Both the position numbers and the translations under genes were made by a program. A stretch of 35,621 nt of DNA from Opitutus sp. GAS368 (GTDB lineage: Bacteria > Verrucomicrobiota > Verrucomicrobiia > Opitutales > Opitutaceae). Each line of letters starts with the position of its first letter. Position 1 is the first letter of the stretch. This document shows positions 34,019 to 35,621 of the stretch, one piece after another. Under the pieces are notes generated by a model. It was not told the DNA's origin and did not search any database. It worked only from the letters and a program-made list of their open reading frames with translations. The stretch spans positions 1-35,621 of the forward strand of contig CAMDOF010000070.1 of NCBI GenBank assembly GCA_945903465.1. Reading direction: 5' to 3'.

Positions 34019-35205
34019 ATGACCTCAACACCCTCGAAACGGCTCCGGCGCTTCCACCTTACACCGGCCACCGTTGCCTTTTCTGCGTATATCGTCGTCG
34101 CCAGCCTTCGTGGCGCGGTCGCTCCGGCCGCCACCGCCTCCGAGGAGAGTATCGTGCTCAAGCCGTTCGAAGTGGTGAGTGACAAGAGCGATAGCTAAGA
34201 AGCGGTGAATTTTTCGTCCCTCTCCGGTACCAACCGTACGCTGGACAAGCTGCCGATCACGGCCGAAATTTTCAACAAAACGCTGCTGGATGATCTCGCG
34301 GTCACCGATGTCGTGAATCTTTTGACAACTATGCGACCGGGGTTGGAGCAGGTGAAGCGGGCGCAGGTGGCCCGGCCGCCACCGGCACGCAGGATGGTGA
34401 CCGGTTTGGACTCAGTTTCTACACGGTGCGCGGGCTCGCCGTCGGCCCGCTGCGCGGGGACGGGTTTTTGAGCGGCAACAACCTGGGCGAAGCGTTTGCC
34501 TACGATCGCGTGGAGATCATCCGCGGGCCGCAGTCGCTGCTCTACGGAGCGAACCCGGCGGGCGGCATCATTAATCTCTCGACCAAGAGGGCGAATTTCG
34601 GCTGGACGTTTTATCAGCCCCAGGTGGAGATCGATTCGCTCGACTCCGAAAGGTACCAGCTCGATGCGAACGTTGCCGGTCATGTTCTGAACCGCCGGGT
34701 TGCCCTGCGCACCGCACTTCTCGACAGCACGTCGCATCCGTGGCGTCAGAATCTACAGCGGACGACAACCGGGCAGTATATAGATTTTTCGGTCGAGTTG
34801 CTGGCCGCCAGCCACACGACCCTGCGCCTAAGCGCCGAGTCGAAGGTGAATGAAGGTATCGAGGCGTTGTCCGGCGCGCTTGTTACCGGCATCCCCTCGA
34901 TCGTTCCGAACAGTTCCAAGCTCGTGCTTCTCCTGGCGCGCAACGATCCCGCCCTCGCGAACATCGCGAACGGTTTTGTTTCCTGGAACGTCGTTGATTC
35001 GCCGGCCGGAAATTCCCAGCTTTCACGCCGGATCGAGCGGCACTCCAGCGCAACGCTGACCAGCCAGTTCACGCCTTGGCTGCAGGGTCAGCGCATCGTG
35101 GCCAAGGAGCCGTTGAAACTCGACCGGCTTTCGCCGTCGGGTGGAGCGCGTCACGATATTCTCGGCAGATTGATTCATGATAAATGGGAGGAGCGCGCGG
35201 TATGA
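34019..35205 (+). pseudogene. Broken TonB-dependent receptor 3
   Basis: The ATG at 34019 starts a signal peptide region (RFHLTPATVAFSAYIVVASL) and the plug (VLKPFEVVSDKSDS). A TAA at 34196-34198 stops it, but the same frame continues EAVNFSSLSGTNRTLDKLPI to about 34324. There a likely one-base loss moves the coding text to another frame (NYATGVGAGEAGAGG, then DRFGLSFYTVRGLAVG). This runs through RVEIIRGPQSLLYGANPAGG and part of the barrel. The frame ends at 35205 after SQFTPWLQGQRIVAKEPLK, several hundred residues short of a full barrel and without the terminal aromatic strand. It has at least three lesions, so it is not functional. It belongs to a different receptor group from the receptors at 19390 and 25736. 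Confidence 0.8.
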
Positions 35206-35621
35206 CAGAGGAATAATGCCCCCATCCTCCGGCCTGGTTGGGGCTTGGGCTTAAACCGCCAATCTTTTTGGCAGAAAGATGGGGTCAGAAAAATTCTGCA
35301 ACCTCTGACCGGAATTTTCTGCCCCCCATTTTTTTGCTGAACTGCCTTGGGTATGCTCGGCGTTTTTGCCGTGTCTCTGCGGTGTCAAAGGCTGGGGCGC
35401 CTGAACGGAAGGTTGCACCGCAGAGACGGGACACCACGCAGAGGTCGGAGCAAGCATGAATCTATTTTGCACCACGCTTGGCCCGGAGATTATGGGATCA
35501 CGGCCGCCATCATTGAGAAAAAAACGGCATCCGTTTTCAGGAAATAGCCCGACGCAGAACAAAAATGCTGAGAAGAGAAGTCCTCATCTTTTACCGCACA
35601 TTTTTTTGCCGGATAAGAAGT
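35206..35621. other. Non-coding end of the window with inverted repeats
   Basis: About 416 bp without a convincing gene. It holds GCCAATCTTTTTGGC (a 5-bp stem hairpin at about 35251-35265), an imperfect inverted pair around GATGGGGTCAGAAAAATT and GGAATTTTCTGCCCCCCAT (about 35278-35332), and the exact pair at 35373-35427. These are typical dispersed intergenic repeat elements. No transposase frame was seen. Confidence 0.5.
35373..35427. repeat. Inverted repeat of the CACCGCAGAGAC type
   Basis: GTCTCTGCGGTG (35373-35384) and CACCGCAGAGAC (35416-35427) are exact reverse complements, 31 bp apart. Near-matching flanks extend both arms. Sequences of this kind recur between genes in many bacteria. 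Here it may be a small non-autonomous element. Confidence 0.65.

Noticed and set aside
25325..34198. Stop-codon recoding to explain the in-frame TAG, TGA and TAA
   Set aside because: All three stops are also used as normal ends of intact genes in this window, and frameshifts accompany them, so pseudogenes are the simpler reading.

Overview
The window looks like a chromosomal piece of a Verrucomicrobiota bacterium, most likely Opitutaceae. This rests on family content and is not proven: large TonB-dependent receptors (TBDRs) sharing the plug stretch GGRLAGDLKDTPVAYSVLT, several sulfatases, a Tat-exported rhamnosidase-like enzyme, a planctomycete-type cytochrome domain remnant, a TIGR03067-like protein, and a mostly GC-rich sequence. 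No rRNA or tRNA gene was recognised.

Region 1 (1-1985, minus strand): the start of a membrane protein, a TIGR03067-like protein and rmuC. Region 2 (2132-9093, plus strand): five genes whose starts and stops all overlap. They encode a receiver-histidine kinase hybrid, a ketosynthase-like protein that keeps Cys but lacks both catalytic His, a membrane sensor kinase, a degenerate kinase-like protein, and a nucleotidyltransferase of the aminoglycoside 6-adenylyltransferase type. I know of no described system with this set, so it is the best candidate for something new. A convergent ABC ATPase gene follows (9073-10062).

Region 3 (10063-11329) is debris: a terminator, palindromes, a possible transposase remnant, a truncated cytochrome domain and paired 36-bp repeats. 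Region 4 (11330-14560, minus strand) is a hydroxyproline catabolic operon: a 4-hydroxyproline epimerase, a D-hydroxyproline dehydrogenase-like flavoprotein and a DapA-family deaminase. A TGTA/TACA operator-like palindrome lies upstream. Region 5 (14946-19256) has a secreted protein of unknown role and two divergent sulfatases.

Region 6 (19390-28909) encodes two related TBDRs flanking a GMC oxidoreductase and its Tat-bearing small subunit, a likely periplasmic sugar or glycoside dehydrogenase, plus a decayed TIM-barrel gene. Region 7 (28940-35205) holds a decayed gene of possible mutarotase type, a GntR regulator with two DNA-binding domains and an in-frame amber codon, an intact GH78-like rhamnosidase, and a broken third TBDR. 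Three promoter regions here share the motif TTAYYGATAA followed by an A-tract, which suggests a common regulator. The end (35206-35621) is non-coding with inverted repeats.

Overall the right half reads as a carbohydrate-scavenging island (outer-membrane uptake, desulfation, derhamnosylation, oxidation) in partial decay. The left half is housekeeping plus an unusual signalling operon.
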